Below the pieces are notes generated by a model. It was not told where the DNA came from. It did not search any database and saw only the letters and a program-made list of their open reading frames with translations. Shown piece after piece: positions 48,267-57,433 of a stretch of 64,000 bases of DNA (position 1 is its first letter; each line of letters opens with the position of its first letter). The stretch is from positions 69,652 through 133,651 of the forward strand of contig PBOR01000015.1 in assembly GCA_002724395.1 (NCBI GenBank), read 5' to 3'. Position numbers and translations under genes: made by a program. Source of the DNA: Rhodospirillaceae bacterium (GTDB lineage Bacteria > Pseudomonadota > Alphaproteobacteria > UBA8366).

Positions 48267-48941
48267 ATGGGTGAAAATATAACCATCACTTCAGCAGATG
48301 GCTTTACGTTTGATGCTTATCTGGCACGGCCAGAAGGCGAGACGAAAGGTGGGCTCGTGGTGATTCAGGAAATTTTTGGCTTTAATGACCATATGCGCGA
48401 AGTTTGTGACGGTTATGCGACAGAGGGTTATCTCTCAGTAGGTCCATCACTTTTTGATCGTTGCAAAAAAAAGCTTGAACTTGGCTATAGCAGCGATGAT
48501 ATCACACGTGGGCGAGAGATCCGGGCCGATGTCGGCTGGGATGATCCTATCCAAGACTTGGCAGCGGCCGCTAAGTTTGCTGCGGCAGGCGGAAATGTTG
48601 GTTCGGTTGGTTTTTGTTGGGGCGGTTCGCTTTCGTTTTTATGTGCGACACGTATCGACGGGATCGCAGCGTCCATTTGTTATTACGGCGGGCAAATTTC
48701 GGACTTCAAGGACGAAACCGCTAGTGCTGCCTTGATGATGCATTTCGGTAGTGCCGATGCGTCCATCCCACCCGATGCAGTGGCCGCGATTAGTATTGCC
48801 CATCCCGATGCAGTCGTACACATGTATCAGAGTGCTTTGCATGGATTTAATTGTAATCACCGTACTTCTTACAATGAAGCTGCGGCAGAGTCCGCCCTTG
48901 AACGGTCGCTTGAATTTCTCGATGAAAAGGTGGCAGCATGA
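48267..48941 (+). CDS. Dienelactone hydrolase family protein
   Basis: A 224-residue alpha/beta hydrolase. The catalytic triad is C117 (VGFCWGG), D164 (SADASIP) and H192 (ALHGFNC), as in carboxymethylenebutenolidase. The typical E36-like residue lies in VIQEIFG. Many family members act on lactones outside chloroaromatic breakdown, so the substrate is open. It overlaps the next gene by 4 bases (ATGA), so the pair is co-translated. Confidence 0.9.
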   Translation: MGENITITSADGFTFDAYLARPEGETKGGLVVIQEIFGFNDHMREVCDGYATEGYLSVGPSLFDRCKKKLELGYSSDDITRGREIRADVGWDDPIQDLAAAAKFAAAGGNVGSVGFCWGGSLSFLCATRIDGIAASICYYGGQISDFKDETASAALMMHFGSADASIPPDAVAAISIAHPDAVVHMYQSALHGFNCNHRTSYNEAAAESALERSLEFLDEKVAA

Positions 48942-49333
48942 TTTCTAAAGGTGTTAAACAATTGGTCAAAGAAGCTGATGCACTAATCGAGACAATTTCG
49001 GTGGTGGATGCGAAAGCCTTACTTGGCAATGATAGAGTGCAATTGGTGGATATCCGCGACGTTCGAGAACTTGAGCGCGACGGAACTATTCCTGGCGCGT
49101 TCCATGCCCCCCGCGGCATGCTTGAATTTTGGGTAGATCCCGACAGCCCTTATTACAAGGAAGTTTTTGGAAGCGGCAAAAAGTTTGTTTTTTATTGCGC
49201 TAGCGCATGGCGGTCCGCTTTAGCTACCAAGGCCGTACAAGAAATGGGCCTCACGCCTGTTGCTCAACTGGAAGGCGGCTTTAATAAATGGAAAGACCAG
49301 GGGTTTCCGATTGTAGAACGAGCAAAAAAATAA
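48938..49333 (+). CDS. Rhodanese-like domain protein
   Basis: A 131-residue single-domain rhodanese. The catalytic cysteine is C87 in FYCASAWRSALA, LVDIRDVRELERDG is the first signature (CH2A-like) and LEGGFNKWKDQGFP the C-terminal one. Such proteins carry sulfane sulfur. Coupling to a dienelactone hydrolase gene is unexplained. The active residue is cysteine, although some relatives use selenocysteine. Confidence 0.9.
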   Translation: MISKGVKQLVKEADALIETISVVDAKALLGNDRVQLVDIRDVRELERDGTIPGAFHAPRGMLEFWVDPDSPYYKEVFGSGKKFVFYCASAWRSALATKAVQEMGLTPVAQLEGGFNKWKDQGFPIVERAKK

Positions 49334-49351
49334 GATTTTGCCTTTTGTGCT

Positions 49352-50233
49352 TCAAAGCACCCGCCCCGCGATTATGCCTAATTTTTTGACCAACTCGGGA
49401 TCGCGCGAACCTGGTGTCGTGATTATGGCGTTATCTAACGCCGTGTGACACCGAGCCTCGCAGGAATCGGAACGTTTACCAAGAACAGGCGTCATTAGTT
49501 TAATTAAGTTCCGTGCTCTTTCCGCATTATCAGTTAGTACCTGAATAATGGCATCCACAGTGACGTCTTCATGTTGCGGGTGCCAGCAATCAAAGTCGGT
49601 GACCATGGCCACTGTCGCGTAACACATCTCCGCTTCTCGAGCGAGTTTTGCCTCTGGCATGTTAGTCATGCCGATTACGTCGCAACCCCAGCTGCGGTGA
49701 AGCTCTGAATCCGCACGTGTGGAGAATTGCGGCCCTTCCATGGCAAGATATGTGCCACCTCGAACGGCGGAAACACCTAAGTTGGCAGCTGCTACTTCAA
49801 TTACATCGCCAAGGCGTGGGCAAGTCGGATCGGCCATCGTGACATGCGCAACTAGGCCTTTGCCAAAGAAGCTTTTAGTGCGCGCAGTTGTTCGGTCTAT
49901 AAACTGATCAACAATCACGAAGGTGCCCGGTGCTAAGTCTTCGCGCAACGAGCCTACGGCGGAAAGAGATATAATTTCAGTGACGCCTAATTTCTTAAGG
50001 GCCGCGATGTTGGCGCGGAAATTCAGCTCAGAAGGTGGAATCGTATGTCCTCTGCCATGGCGGGGCAGGAAAACGACCTTTTGACCATCAAGTGATCCTG
50101 TCATCAACGAATCAGAGGGGTCACCGAAGGGAGTCGTGACAGCTTGCCAAGCGATGTCCTCTAGTCCTTCGATTTCATAGAGCCCGCTACCGCCAATAAC
50201 ACCAATGATCGGGGGTGTTCCGGGCTTGTCCAT
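49352..50233 (-). CDS. mtnP: S-methyl-5'-thioadenosine phosphorylase MtnP
   Basis: A 293-residue phosphorylase of the MTAP type, splitting methylthioadenosine to adenine and methylthioribose 1-phosphate in methionine salvage. GVIGGSGLYEIEGL at the N-terminus, LPRHGRGHTIPPSE for phosphate binding and TNMPEAKLAREAE for substrate selection match the family. GAGGAGA lies 8 bases before the ATG. It follows the bc1 operon but is separated from it by a terminator. Confidence 0.93.
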   Translation of the reverse strand: MDKPGTPPIIGVIGGSGLYEIEGLEDIAWQAVTTPFGDPSDSLMTGSLDGQKVVFLPRHGRGHTIPPSELNFRANIAALKKLGVTEIISLSAVGSLREDLAPGTFVIVDQFIDRTTARTKSFFGKGLVAHVTMADPTCPRLGDVIEVAAANLGVSAVRGGTYLAMEGPQFSTRADSELHRSWGCDVIGMTNMPEAKLAREAEMCYATVAMVTDFDCWHPQHEDVTVDAIIQVLTDNAERARNLIKLMTPVLGKRSDSCEARCHTALDNAIITTPGSRDPELVKKLGIIAGRVL

Positions 50234-50311
50234 GTTGGGATCTCCTCAGTCAAATTAGCTAGATAATGTCATCGGGTCATATGCAGATCATGCAGTGAGA
50301 AAGTCCGGCGC

Positions 50312-50346
50312 AAAAATTAAAAGCCCTCCGACTTCTCGAAGGGCTC
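50312..50346 (-). terminator. Rho-independent terminator of the petABC operon
   Basis: On the minus strand a stem AGCCCT/AGGGCT (50345-50340 with 50327-50322) closes a 12-base loop and is followed by TTTTAATTTTT. It lies about 20 bases after the petC stop and before mtnP. Confidence 0.75.
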
Positions 50347-50366
50347 TTAGCTATCAGATGCTTCTT

Positions 50367-51137
50367 TTAGTGCACATTCGACCAGGTACGTCGTTTCAGG
50401 GCGATGAGCACGAACAAGAAAGCAAACAAGAACAACATCACTTTAATACCCATGCTTTTTCGGGCTTCCATATTGGGCTCAGAAGCCCAGGCAAGGAATG
50501 CCGTTACGTCGGTCGCTATTTGATTGACGGTCGGCTTGGTGCCATCCGCATACTCAACCGAACCATCCATAATGGGCGCTGGCATAGCGATTTGGTGGCC
50601 CGGGTAAGCTTTATTATAGTACATTCCGTCGCCAAGCTTCAGGCCTTTCGGTGGGTCCGTGTAACCGGTAAGTAGAGCATGTAAATAATCCGCACCGCCG
50701 ACCCGCGATTCAACGACTAAAGACAAATCCGGCGGATATGCGCCGTTATTGGCTGCACGCGCGGCTTGTTTGTTTGGGAACGGATCGGGGAAATAGTCCG
50801 CTGCCCGGGCTGGGCGTTTGAAAATTTCGCCTTCGTCATTCGGTTCCTCGTTTGTCACTTCAATCGTTTTAGCGAAGGCTTTAATCTCAGCGGCTGAGTA
50901 ACCCAAATCCATAAGATCGCGGAAAGCAATGAACTTTAGACCATGGCAAGCTGCACAAACCGATCTGTAGGCCTGTAAACCGCGTTGCAATTGGCTGCGG
51001 TCATGGGTGCCGAAGACACCTTGCCAAGACCAGTCCTTTTTCGGAAAGGAAACAATCTCAGCACTATTTACCGCCGTCGTCATGGCGCTAAATAGAAAGG
51101 TGACAGCCAAAGCGGCTTTCATCGTTAATCTAGGCAT
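50367..51137 (-). CDS. petC: Ubiquinol-cytochrome c reductase, cytochrome c1
   Basis: A 256-residue electron carrier of the bc1 complex facing the periplasm. It has a signal peptide (cut near VNSA-E), haem site C61-A-A-C64-H65 and probable methionine ligand M185 in QIAMPAP. A C-terminal anchor helix precedes KRRTWSNVH. The start overlaps the petB stop (TGATG) with GGGAG 8 bases upstream. It is the last gene of petA-petB-petC. Confidence 0.96.
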   Translation of the reverse strand: MPRLTMKAALAVTFLFSAMTTAVNSAEIVSFPKKDWSWQGVFGTHDRSQLQRGLQAYRSVCAACHGLKFIAFRDLMDLGYSAAEIKAFAKTIEVTNEEPNDEGEIFKRPARAADYFPDPFPNKQAARAANNGAYPPDLSLVVESRVGGADYLHALLTGYTDPPKGLKLGDGMYYNKAYPGHQIAMPAPIMDGSVEYADGTKPTVNQIATDVTAFLAWASEPNMEARKSMGIKVMLFLFAFLFVLIALKRRTWSNVH

Positions 51138-52447
51138 CAGGCTTTCTCCCTTTTGGCCGCTGAGGCCGATCCTGCAGGGGCAAAGCCTCCTCCGCCCGTA
51201 ACTGGTTGACTGATCGAAGTTGGTAGCGGTTTGGGCGTTTCAATTTTGCCGATAATTGGGATAAGTACCAAGAAATGTGCGAAATAATAGATAGTGGCCA
51301 AGAGACCTAAGGTCTTGTACTCAAACCATTCAACGCCTGAAATCACCAAATCATTTGGCGATTTTGCTCCGACAATGCCGAGAATGATGCAATCAACCAG
51401 CAATACCCAGAAGAACAGCCGGTATAGCGGGCGATAGCGTGCGCTTCTGACCTTTGATGTATCTAGCCAAGGAAGAATGAACAATATCATAATTGAGGCC
51501 CCCATGGCGATTACGCCAAGGAGTTTTGCTTCCAGAAACAAAACGTCAAAGGTGATGGACCGCAAAATTGCGTAAAACGGCAAAAAGTACCATTCAGGCA
51601 CGATATGTGCCGGCGTCGATAGTGGTTGCGCTTCGATATAATTGTCGGGATGACCGAGATAGTTTGGTGCGAAAAAAATAAACGAAGCCCAAACAATAAG
51701 GAATACGCCAATGCCGACTGAATCTTTCGCGGTGAAGTACGGGGTAAAGGGAACCGTATCTTGCGGGTCCTTGATGTCGATACCGTCGGGGTTGTTGGAG
51801 CCCGCTATGTGAAGCGCGGTGACATGGAACGCGACCACACCGACAATCACGAATGGCAGCAGATAATGTAGCGAGAAAAAACGGTTTAGTGTTGCATTAT
51901 CAATTACAAAGTCGCCTCTGAGCCAGGTCGTGATGGAATCACCAACAAAAGGAATAGCGGTGAAAAAATCCGTGATCACTTGTGCACCCCAATAGCTCAT
52001 TTGGCCCCATGGTAGGACATAACCCATAAAGGCAGTGCCCATCATCAGTAACAGAATGACTACGCCCAGCATCCAGATTAGCTCACGTGGAGCCTTGTAA
52101 GAGCCATAATAGAGGCCTCTAAATATATGAATATAAACGACAATAAAGAACATGGAGGCACCGTTTGCATGTATATAACGCATAAGCCAACCGTAGTTTA
52201 CATCCCGCATTATGCGCTCCACACTATCAAACGCTAGCGTCGTGTGAGGCGTATACTGCATCGCCAAAACGATTCCGGTCACAATCATCGTTACCAATGT
52301 AATGGTTGCGAGCGCGCCGAAATTCCAGAAATAATTCAGGTTTTTCGGCATCGGGAAATCGACATATTCATGGTTCAAATAGGAAAAGACCGGAAGACGG
52401 TCATCGACCCATTGAACCACCTTATTATCAAATTTTTGTTTTTCCAT
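51137..52447 (-). CDS. petB: Ubiquinol-cytochrome c reductase, cytochrome b
   Basis: A 436-residue membrane core subunit with about eight helices and two haems. The histidine pairs are spaced 14 apart (H93/H107 and H194/H208 from this start). The quinol-site motif PEWY is present in VPEWYFLPF. The ATG at 52447 has GAGG 9 bases upstream; a GTG at 52462 would overlap the petA stop as GTGA. The C-terminus carries a glycine/alanine-rich tail. Confidence 0.96.
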   Translation of the reverse strand: MEKQKFDNKVVQWVDDRLPVFSYLNHEYVDFPMPKNLNYFWNFGALATITLVTMIVTGIVLAMQYTPHTTLAFDSVERIMRDVNYGWLMRYIHANGASMFFIVVYIHIFRGLYYGSYKAPRELIWMLGVVILLLMMGTAFMGYVLPWGQMSYWGAQVITDFFTAIPFVGDSITTWLRGDFVIDNATLNRFFSLHYLLPFVIVGVVAFHVTALHIAGSNNPDGIDIKDPQDTVPFTPYFTAKDSVGIGVFLIVWASFIFFAPNYLGHPDNYIEAQPLSTPAHIVPEWYFLPFYAILRSITFDVLFLEAKLLGVIAMGASIMILFILPWLDTSKVRSARYRPLYRLFFWVLLVDCIILGIVGAKSPNDLVISGVEWFEYKTLGLLATIYYFAHFLVLIPIIGKIETPKPLPTSISQPVTGGGGFAPAGSASAAKREKA

Positions 52448-52458
52448 GACTCGCTGCC

Positions 52459-52992
52459 TCACCCGATCTTAAGAATTTTGTCCGTGACGAAATTATGTGG
52501 TGGCACCGGCAAATTGCGCGGTGCCGGTCCTTTACGAATTCGTCCGGACGTATCGTAATGGGAGCCATGGCAAGGGCAGAAGAATCCTCCAAACTCGCCT
52601 CGGTCGTCACCAACCTTTGCTCCTTTGGGAATACAGCCGAAGTGAGTACAACTTGCACTCACCACTAGCCATTCGGATTTCGTGACGCGGTCTTTATCTG
52701 CCTCTGGCTCTCGCAAACTAGCAATATCAACCTTTTCAGCCGCTTCAATTTCAGGCTTGGTTCGTCGACGCACGAAATACGGCCTTTTTCGCCATTTTAC
52801 GAGGATCGCTTGACCTGGTTTGATCGAGCTTACGTCCAGTTCAGTGGACGACAGTGCTAACACTTCCGCTGATGGACTCATACTATCAACCAAAGGCCAT
52901 GCGAACGTCACTGCGCCTACGCCGCCTATGGCGCCTGCTGCTAGCTGAAGAAAGTCCCGCCGTTCTTCATCTTCGGCGTGAGGTTCTGTCAT
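52459..52992 (-). CDS. petA: Ubiquinol-cytochrome c reductase, Rieske iron-sulfur subunit
   Basis: A 177-residue subunit. The [2Fe-2S] ligands are C115, H117, C139 and H142, with the disulfide C120-C141, in CTHFGC and CPCHGS. The N-terminal E-R-R-D-F-L-Q motif is a twin-arginine export signal joined to the membrane anchor. GGGAGAG stands before the ATG. With cytochromes b and c1 it forms complex III, so the organism respires aerobically or with another c-type-linked oxidase. Confidence 0.96.
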   Translation of the reverse strand: MTEPHAEDEERRDFLQLAAGAIGGVGAVTFAWPLVDSMSPSAEVLALSSTELDVSSIKPGQAILVKWRKRPYFVRRRTKPEIEAAEKVDIASLREPEADKDRVTKSEWLVVSASCTHFGCIPKGAKVGDDRGEFGGFFCPCHGSHYDTSGRIRKGPAPRNLPVPPHNFVTDKILKIG

Positions 52993-53167
52993 CTTGCAAT
53001 CTCTCCCTTATTTAACGTCACCGGTTCTCTATTGATCCGAGACGACATACTACCCTTTAGCATACAATGCGGGGAGTTCATGCGACAACCTGCCGCATAA
53101 AAGTCATGGTTTTTGAGATGCTTCTGGTCTTTAAATGATTAAAAATTCGTATCGAGCGACAATCATA

Positions 53168-53617
53168 ATGCGATTAGCCCTTTTTGAGCCCGACATTCCG
53201 CAAAATACCGGTGCTATACTCCGTTTGGCGGTGTGCATGGATGTCGCTGTAGACGTGATCGAGCCGTGCGGTTTTATTTGGTCAGACCGGCATATGCGCC
53301 GATCGGGGATGGATTATTTAGAACGGGTCGATTTGACGCGCCACGCTTCATGGGAGGCCTACCGGGAAGGGCGGCAAGGTCGATTAATTCTTTTGACGAC
53401 TAAAGGAGCGCAAACATATACCAGTTTCGCTTTCCAAATGAACGATACGTTATTGCTGGGACGTGAGAGTGCTGGTGTTCCGGATCACGTCCATTCTTGC
53501 GCCGATGCACGGATTCGTGTTCCCATGCGCAAGGGTGAACGTGCCTTGAATGTTGCGCTCACCGCCGCCATGGTGTTAGGCGAAGGTCTTAGGCAAACAA
53601 ATATATTCCCTGATTGA
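53168..53617 (+). CDS. trmL: tRNA (cytidine(34)-2'-O)-methyltransferase TrmL
   Basis: A 149-residue SPOUT-class methyltransferase that modifies the wobble base of leucine tRNAs. [16 protein letters not shown] opens the protein. [10 protein letters not shown] and [15 protein letters not shown] form the trefoil-knot SAM site. The ATG at 53168 gives the canonical N-terminus; the frame opens at 53135. It overlaps hemF by one base. Confidence 0.94.
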   Translation: MRLALFEPDIPQNTGAILRLAVCMDVAVDVIEPCGFIWSDRHMRRSGMDYLERVDLTRHASWEAYREGRQGRLILLTTKGAQTYTSFAFQMNDTLLLGRESAGVPDHVHSCADARIRVPMRKGERALNVALTAAMVLGEGLRQTNIFPD

Positions 53618-54513
53618 TGGTTACTGAAAACCAGACGAAAACTGATATCCAAAAAAAGCGTGCAACCGATTGGTTTGCGCGGCTGCGCGATGACATCTGC
53701 AGTGCCTTTGAAGTGATTGAAGATGATCATAAAGGGGCCTTGGCCAATCAGTCAGCTGGTCGTTTTGAACGGACGCCATGGACGCGGGAAACTGACGATG
53801 AGGCAGGTGAGGAAACAGGCGTGATGCAAGGCGGCGGTGAAATGTCCGTAATGCGAGGTCGTGTGTTCGAAAAGGTCGGCGTAAATATTTCTACGGTGCA
53901 AGGCACGTTCTCGGAAAAATTCGCAAAAGAAATTCCAGGGGCCGCGGAAGATGGACGTTTTTGGGCAGCAGGGATTTCATTGGTCGCGCACATGCAATCT
54001 CCATTGGTACCTGCTGTTCATATGAATACCCGCTATATCGTAACGACGAAGAGCTGGTTTGGCGGCGGCACAGATCTTACGCCAATGATACCCGAGGAAA
54101 CCGATACGCGGGATTTTCACGCAGCATTAAAAAAAGTTTGTGATGCTCACTCGGTAGCGGACTACAAACGTTATAAAGAATGGTGCGACCAGTATTTCTT
54201 CCTAAAACATCGAGGAGAGGCGCGCGGTGTTGGGGGGATTTTCTACGATTATCTGGAAAGTGGCGATTGGGGCGCAGATTTTGCATTCACTCAAGATGTA
54301 GGCAGGACCTTTTTGGAAATCTACGCGTCTTTAGTCCGAAGGCATTACAACAAGGCTTGGACCGATGAACAGCGCGCTCACCAATTAATGCGTCGAGGAC
54401 GCTACGTGGAATTTAATTTGTTGTATGATCGGGGTACACGATTTGGATTGATGACGGGTGGTAATACAGACGCCATATTGATGTCCATGCCACCTGTAGT
54501 GCACTGGCCATAA
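53617..54513 (+). CDS. hemF: Oxygen-dependent coproporphyrinogen III oxidase HemF
   Basis: A 298-residue enzyme that decarboxylates coproporphyrinogen III with O2 in haem synthesis. The family blocks [18 protein letters not shown], the segment around [15 protein letters not shown], and GGIFYDYLE are all present. The ATG overlaps the trmL stop (TGATG). An O2-dependent enzyme next to the bc1 operon fits an aerobic life. Confidence 0.96.
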   Translation: MVTENQTKTDIQKKRATDWFARLRDDICSAFEVIEDDHKGALANQSAGRFERTPWTRETDDEAGEETGVMQGGGEMSVMRGRVFEKVGVNISTVQGTFSEKFAKEIPGAAEDGRFWAAGISLVAHMQSPLVPAVHMNTRYIVTTKSWFGGGTDLTPMIPEETDTRDFHAALKKVCDAHSVADYKRYKEWCDQYFFLKHRGEARGVGGIFYDYLESGDWGADFAFTQDVGRTFLEIYASLVRRHYNKAWTDEQRAHQLMRRGRYVEFNLLYDRGTRFGLMTGGNTDAILMSMPPVVHWP

Positions 54514-54628
54514 AAGGCCTTTTAGAAATATGATGAGATAAGGCAACAGGAAGGCCACCGCTTAATACAGGATGTTCTAAAGATCTTTGCGTCGGGGAAT
54601 TAGGCGACATCTATAAAACCCTTAGTAA

Positions 54629-55864
54629 TTAGGTATGGGAAATAATAGCGTGCAATTTTGCGAGGCATTTAACGCGGTCGGGTTGGAAATCCTCCTGTAC
54701 CCACCAATCTTCTATCCTTTTTAAAATTGTACCTACCATTTGCCCCGAAGGGGTACCGGTATCTAACACATCTTGCCCCGTTAGTGGGAACGTCGGTTTT
54801 TGCCAGTTGGTGGCTGTAGATAGAAGCATTTCGTGATTGGACGGCAATCCGCATTTCGCCCAATTCAGGAGCAGTAAATCTCGGGTACTTTCTGAGCCAA
54901 TCTCATATAGGCACTTTTCCAATCCGTATTGGGCTGGTGCGCTTCGGGTAGTATCTATCAGAGCGAGCAGGCGATTGTGCAAGGATTTGGAGAATTTTAA
55001 TCGTACCGCAACCGTGGAAATTTTGCGGGGACATTTTGGAAGTAAGGCGGAAAGCCGAAGTGCTGCGTTTGGCAAAATAAAAAGTGGCCAATGCGGTGCG
55101 AGCAGGGCTTCTATGGCCAGTAAGTTATTCAAATGATCGAAATCTTCCGCTTCCGGCATGCAATAAATCAATATCTCATCATCTCGCATTATCTCTATAG
55201 CGTCTGATGGCTCGTTAGCCTCAAACAGAGATAAAATTTCTTGTTGTACCCGTTCGCGGGCTAGGCTGGATAGCGCCGGCGCAGCCTTTTGACAGGCGGT
55301 TCTTGCTGATTCATTTGCTTTGCCGACACCATAAAGAGCGAAGAAACGATAAAATCGTAGGATACGCAGTGCATCTTCTTTTATTCGCGTTTCAGCATCT
55401 CCGATGAACCTTACATTTCCCGTTAGCGCATCAACATAACCATCGACGTAATCGTATATCGTGCCTTGCATATCAGCGAAGAGTGCATTCATAGTGAAAT
55501 CGCGACGTTCGGCATCTTGTTGCCAATTGTTTGTAAATTTTACGACTGCGTGGCGCCCATCAGTCTGTATGTCTCGGCGAAGTGTCGTAATTTCGAATGG
55601 TTGTTGTTCGACAACTGCTGTTATTGTGCCATGTTCCAGCCCGGTTGGTATCGCCCTTATCTGGTTTTTAATCAGTAATTCAATGACCTGTTCCGGCATT
55701 GCAGTGGTAGCAATATCGATATCCTTGATAGGGCGATTTAAAATGGTGTTACGAACGCATCCACCAACGAATCGGGCTTCAGCACCGCGGGACTGCAGCA
55801 CTGACATGACCCTCTTGGTCGGGTGCGCTGTCATCCAGGCGGCCGGAACTAAAGTATGGGGCAT
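54629..55864 (-). CDS. cca: CCA tRNA nucleotidyltransferase / poly(A) polymerase family
   Basis: A 411-residue class II nucleotidyltransferase that adds or repairs the tRNA CCA end. The active-site motif is D-I-D-I-A-T, and EDALRILRFYRFFALYG marks the RNA-binding helix. The usual G-G-x-V-R-D motif reads G-G-C-V-R-N here. The ATG overlaps the DUF6111 stop (TGATG); a GTG one codon earlier is possible. It is last in a four-gene operon. Confidence 0.92.
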   Translation of the reverse strand: MPHTLVPAAWMTAHPTKRVMSVLQSRGAEARFVGGCVRNTILNRPIKDIDIATTAMPEQVIELLIKNQIRAIPTGLEHGTITAVVEQQPFEITTLRRDIQTDGRHAVVKFTNNWQQDAERRDFTMNALFADMQGTIYDYVDGYVDALTGNVRFIGDAETRIKEDALRILRFYRFFALYGVGKANESARTACQKAAPALSSLARERVQQEILSLFEANEPSDAIEIMRDDEILIYCMPEAEDFDHLNNLLAIEALLAPHWPLFILPNAALRLSALLPKCPRKISTVAVRLKFSKSLHNRLLALIDTTRSAPAQYGLEKCLYEIGSESTRDLLLLNWAKCGLPSNHEMLLSTATNWQKPTFPLTGQDVLDTGTPSGQMVGTILKRIEDWWVQEDFQPDRVKCLAKLHAIISHT

Positions 55865-56157
55865 CACTTCTTATCGTAATGGCCGGGAAGGATTTTTCCG
55901 TCCTTATACTGAGGAGCGATATAGGTTCCCGGATTGCCGCTTTCGCGCAATACAATCGGCGTTGCTAAAAGACTGACGATAACCAAAGCAAGTCCGGCTA
56001 TGCTCAACCATAACCAAGGTGCATCACGAAAGGAATCAGGCCCGGGTGCGTTGTTTCCCCTCTGAGCTGCATGCCGTCTCGCGAGCCATAACCAAAAAAG
56101 ATAAAGTAGGGTCGGCAGTAACCGTAAAAAGAGGACAATGGCGATATTTTTGATCAT
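55864..56157 (-). CDS. DUF6111 family small membrane protein
   Basis: A 97-residue protein with two membrane helices (about 5-25 and 47-68) and a polar end with I-A-P-Q-Y-K-D-G-K. This fits a small family found between NUDIX and cca genes in alphaproteobacteria. Function unknown. Both junctions overlap (ATGA with the NUDIX gene, TGATG with cca), so translation of the four genes is coupled. Confidence 0.8.
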   Translation of the reverse strand: MIKNIAIVLFLRLLPTLLYLFWLWLARRHAAQRGNNAPGPDSFRDAPWLWLSIAGLALVIVSLLATPIVLRESGNPGTYIAPQYKDGKILPGHYDKK

Positions 56158-56783
56158 TGATCAGCTAAAAGCTCCGATAGATTGACAAGCATGCCGGCTG
56201 TTGCCCCCCAAATAAAATGTTCTTGATACTGCATAGCATAGAACTGACGTTTAAACCCTTTATCTTCGCGTGTCATACGTTGATGGTTTGCCGGCGCAAT
56301 TAAGAAATTCAATGGTACTTCGAATACATCTGCTACCTCGAATGGGTCTGGGGTTACTTGAAAGGGTGGTTGGAGAAGGCCGACAACCGGCGTGACCTCG
56401 TAGCCCGTCCGAGTCATGTAAACATCGAGGTAGCCAATCAGTTCGATGTGCTCGTGGGTTACTCCAATCTCTTCTTCTGTTTCGCGCAGCGCTGCGGCTT
56501 CGTGACTATCATCACTTTCCTCAACACGACCGCCTGGAAAACTTACTTGGCCAGCATGAGCCTTCAAATGATTTGTACGTTGGGTTAATAGAACTGTAAT
56601 TTCTTCCTCATGAAGAACCAATGGTACTAGGACTGCGGCGGCCTTAGTTTCTGTGGGCATGGGCATTTGAGGGTTTAGGTCATTATCACCCCGAGTTATC
56701 CTCTCGGAACGTGCCATGCCGGAGCCCCACCTCCCGATTTCAGTGTTCGACAGTCGTGCTGAGATTTTTTGGCGATTTAGCAT
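56154..56783 (-). CDS. NUDIX hydrolase, CoA pyrophosphatase type
   Basis: A 209-residue hydrolase. The NUDIX box is complete: G-G-R-V-E-E-S-D-x5-A-A-x-R-E-T-E-E-E-I-G, preceded by the LLTQRTNHLKAHAGQVSFPG stretch that marks CoA-pyrophosphatases (NudL-like). It likely hydrolyses CoA or a related pyrophosphate to 4'-phosphopantetheine. It starts one base after the DUF1285 stop. Confidence 0.9.
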   Translation of the reverse strand: MLNRQKISARLSNTEIGRWGSGMARSERITRGDNDLNPQMPMPTETKAAAVLVPLVLHEEEITVLLTQRTNHLKAHAGQVSFPGGRVEESDDSHEAAALRETEEEIGVTHEHIELIGYLDVYMTRTGYEVTPVVGLLQPPFQVTPDPFEVADVFEVPLNFLIAPANHQRMTREDKGFKRQFYAMQYQEHFIWGATAGMLVNLSELLADQ

Positions 56784-56784
56784 G

Positions 56785-57372
56785 TTAATGGCACCCTACT
56801 TTGCCAAGTTTAAAGAAATTGCCGGCACTCCAAACGCCAAATATACTATGCCCACCTTGTTTTTTTTCCTCAGCCATGTCGACTAATTGATAGAATTGTG
56901 GCCGCAGGATGAGTGCCTCTAAATTATCTCGCACCAACACATAAGGCGATGGTTCGCCGGTTTCATGGTCTTCAGCAACGCGAATGGGGTGTTTGGCATC
57001 TACGGTTACCAAATGGTCCAAATTCGTCCGAAATGTAATAGTCTGCTCGTGTCCGGATCCTTCCGTAAGGATTTCCACAGCGACAAAAGGGGCATCTTCA
57101 ACTTTAATTCTACCCTGCTCGGCAGGCGTAACCAGAAAAAACCTTCCGTCGTCGGTTCGCCGCAGTATGGATGAGAATAACTTACATATCCTTTTCCGGT
57201 TAATTGGGCGCCCCTGATGGTGCCAACTGCCGTCGCGGTCGATGCGGATCGGATATTCATTTGGGTCCTCGGTGTCGAACGTCCATTTGGGCGTAGCGCC
57301 CGGCGGGGCGTCAGCCTCGGCACGGTCGATCAATTTATTTAGATCACTAGATTGTAATTGTTGCTTGGCCAT
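56785..57372 (-). CDS. DUF1285 domain-containing protein
   Basis: A 195-residue protein of the DUF1285 family, recognised from YPIRIDRDGSWHHQGRPINR and FLVTPAEQGRIKVEDAPFVA. It has two small beta-rich domains and unknown function. The ATG at 57372 starts MAKQQLQSS; the frame runs back to 57576 inside the moxR region, which I reject. It heads the cca operon and is divergent from moxR by 61 bases. Confidence 0.87.
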   Translation of the reverse strand: MAKQQLQSSDLNKLIDRAEADAPPGATPKWTFDTEDPNEYPIRIDRDGSWHHQGRPINRKRICKLFSSILRRTDDGRFFLVTPAEQGRIKVEDAPFVAVEILTEGSGHEQTITFRTNLDHLVTVDAKHPIRVAEDHETGEPSPYVLVRDNLEALILRPQFYQLVDMAEEKKQGGHSIFGVWSAGNFFKLGKVGCH

Positions 57373-57394
57373 TGCGAGAACGTAGCAGCATAAT
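57365..57394 (+). promoter_or_regulatory. Candidate moxR promoter
   Basis: TTGGCC, 18 bases, CATAAT (5 of 6 at the -10). The transcript would start near 57401 with a leader of about 33 bases, almost all of which is the hairpin at 57413-57433. It overlaps the start of DUF1285 on the other strand. Confidence 0.3.
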
Positions 57395-57412
57395 GCAAAG
57401 AAATTAATAATG

Positions 57413-57433
57413 ATTAGGAAGGAGGTTCCTAAT
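57413..57433 (+). promoter_or_regulatory. Perfect hairpin with the moxR Shine-Dalgarno sequence in its loop
   Basis: Arms ATTAGGAA (57413-57420) and TTCCTAAT (57426-57433) pair over 8 bp, and the 5-base loop is GGAGG. The 3' arm directly abuts the ATG at 57434, giving 8 bases between GGAGG and the start. The structure could present the site to the ribosome or restrict it. Confidence 0.7.

Noticed and set aside
54501-54526. Terminator after hemF (GGCC-ATAAAA-GGCC-TTTT)
   Set aside because: Only a 4-bp stem overlapping the stop codon; too weak to call.
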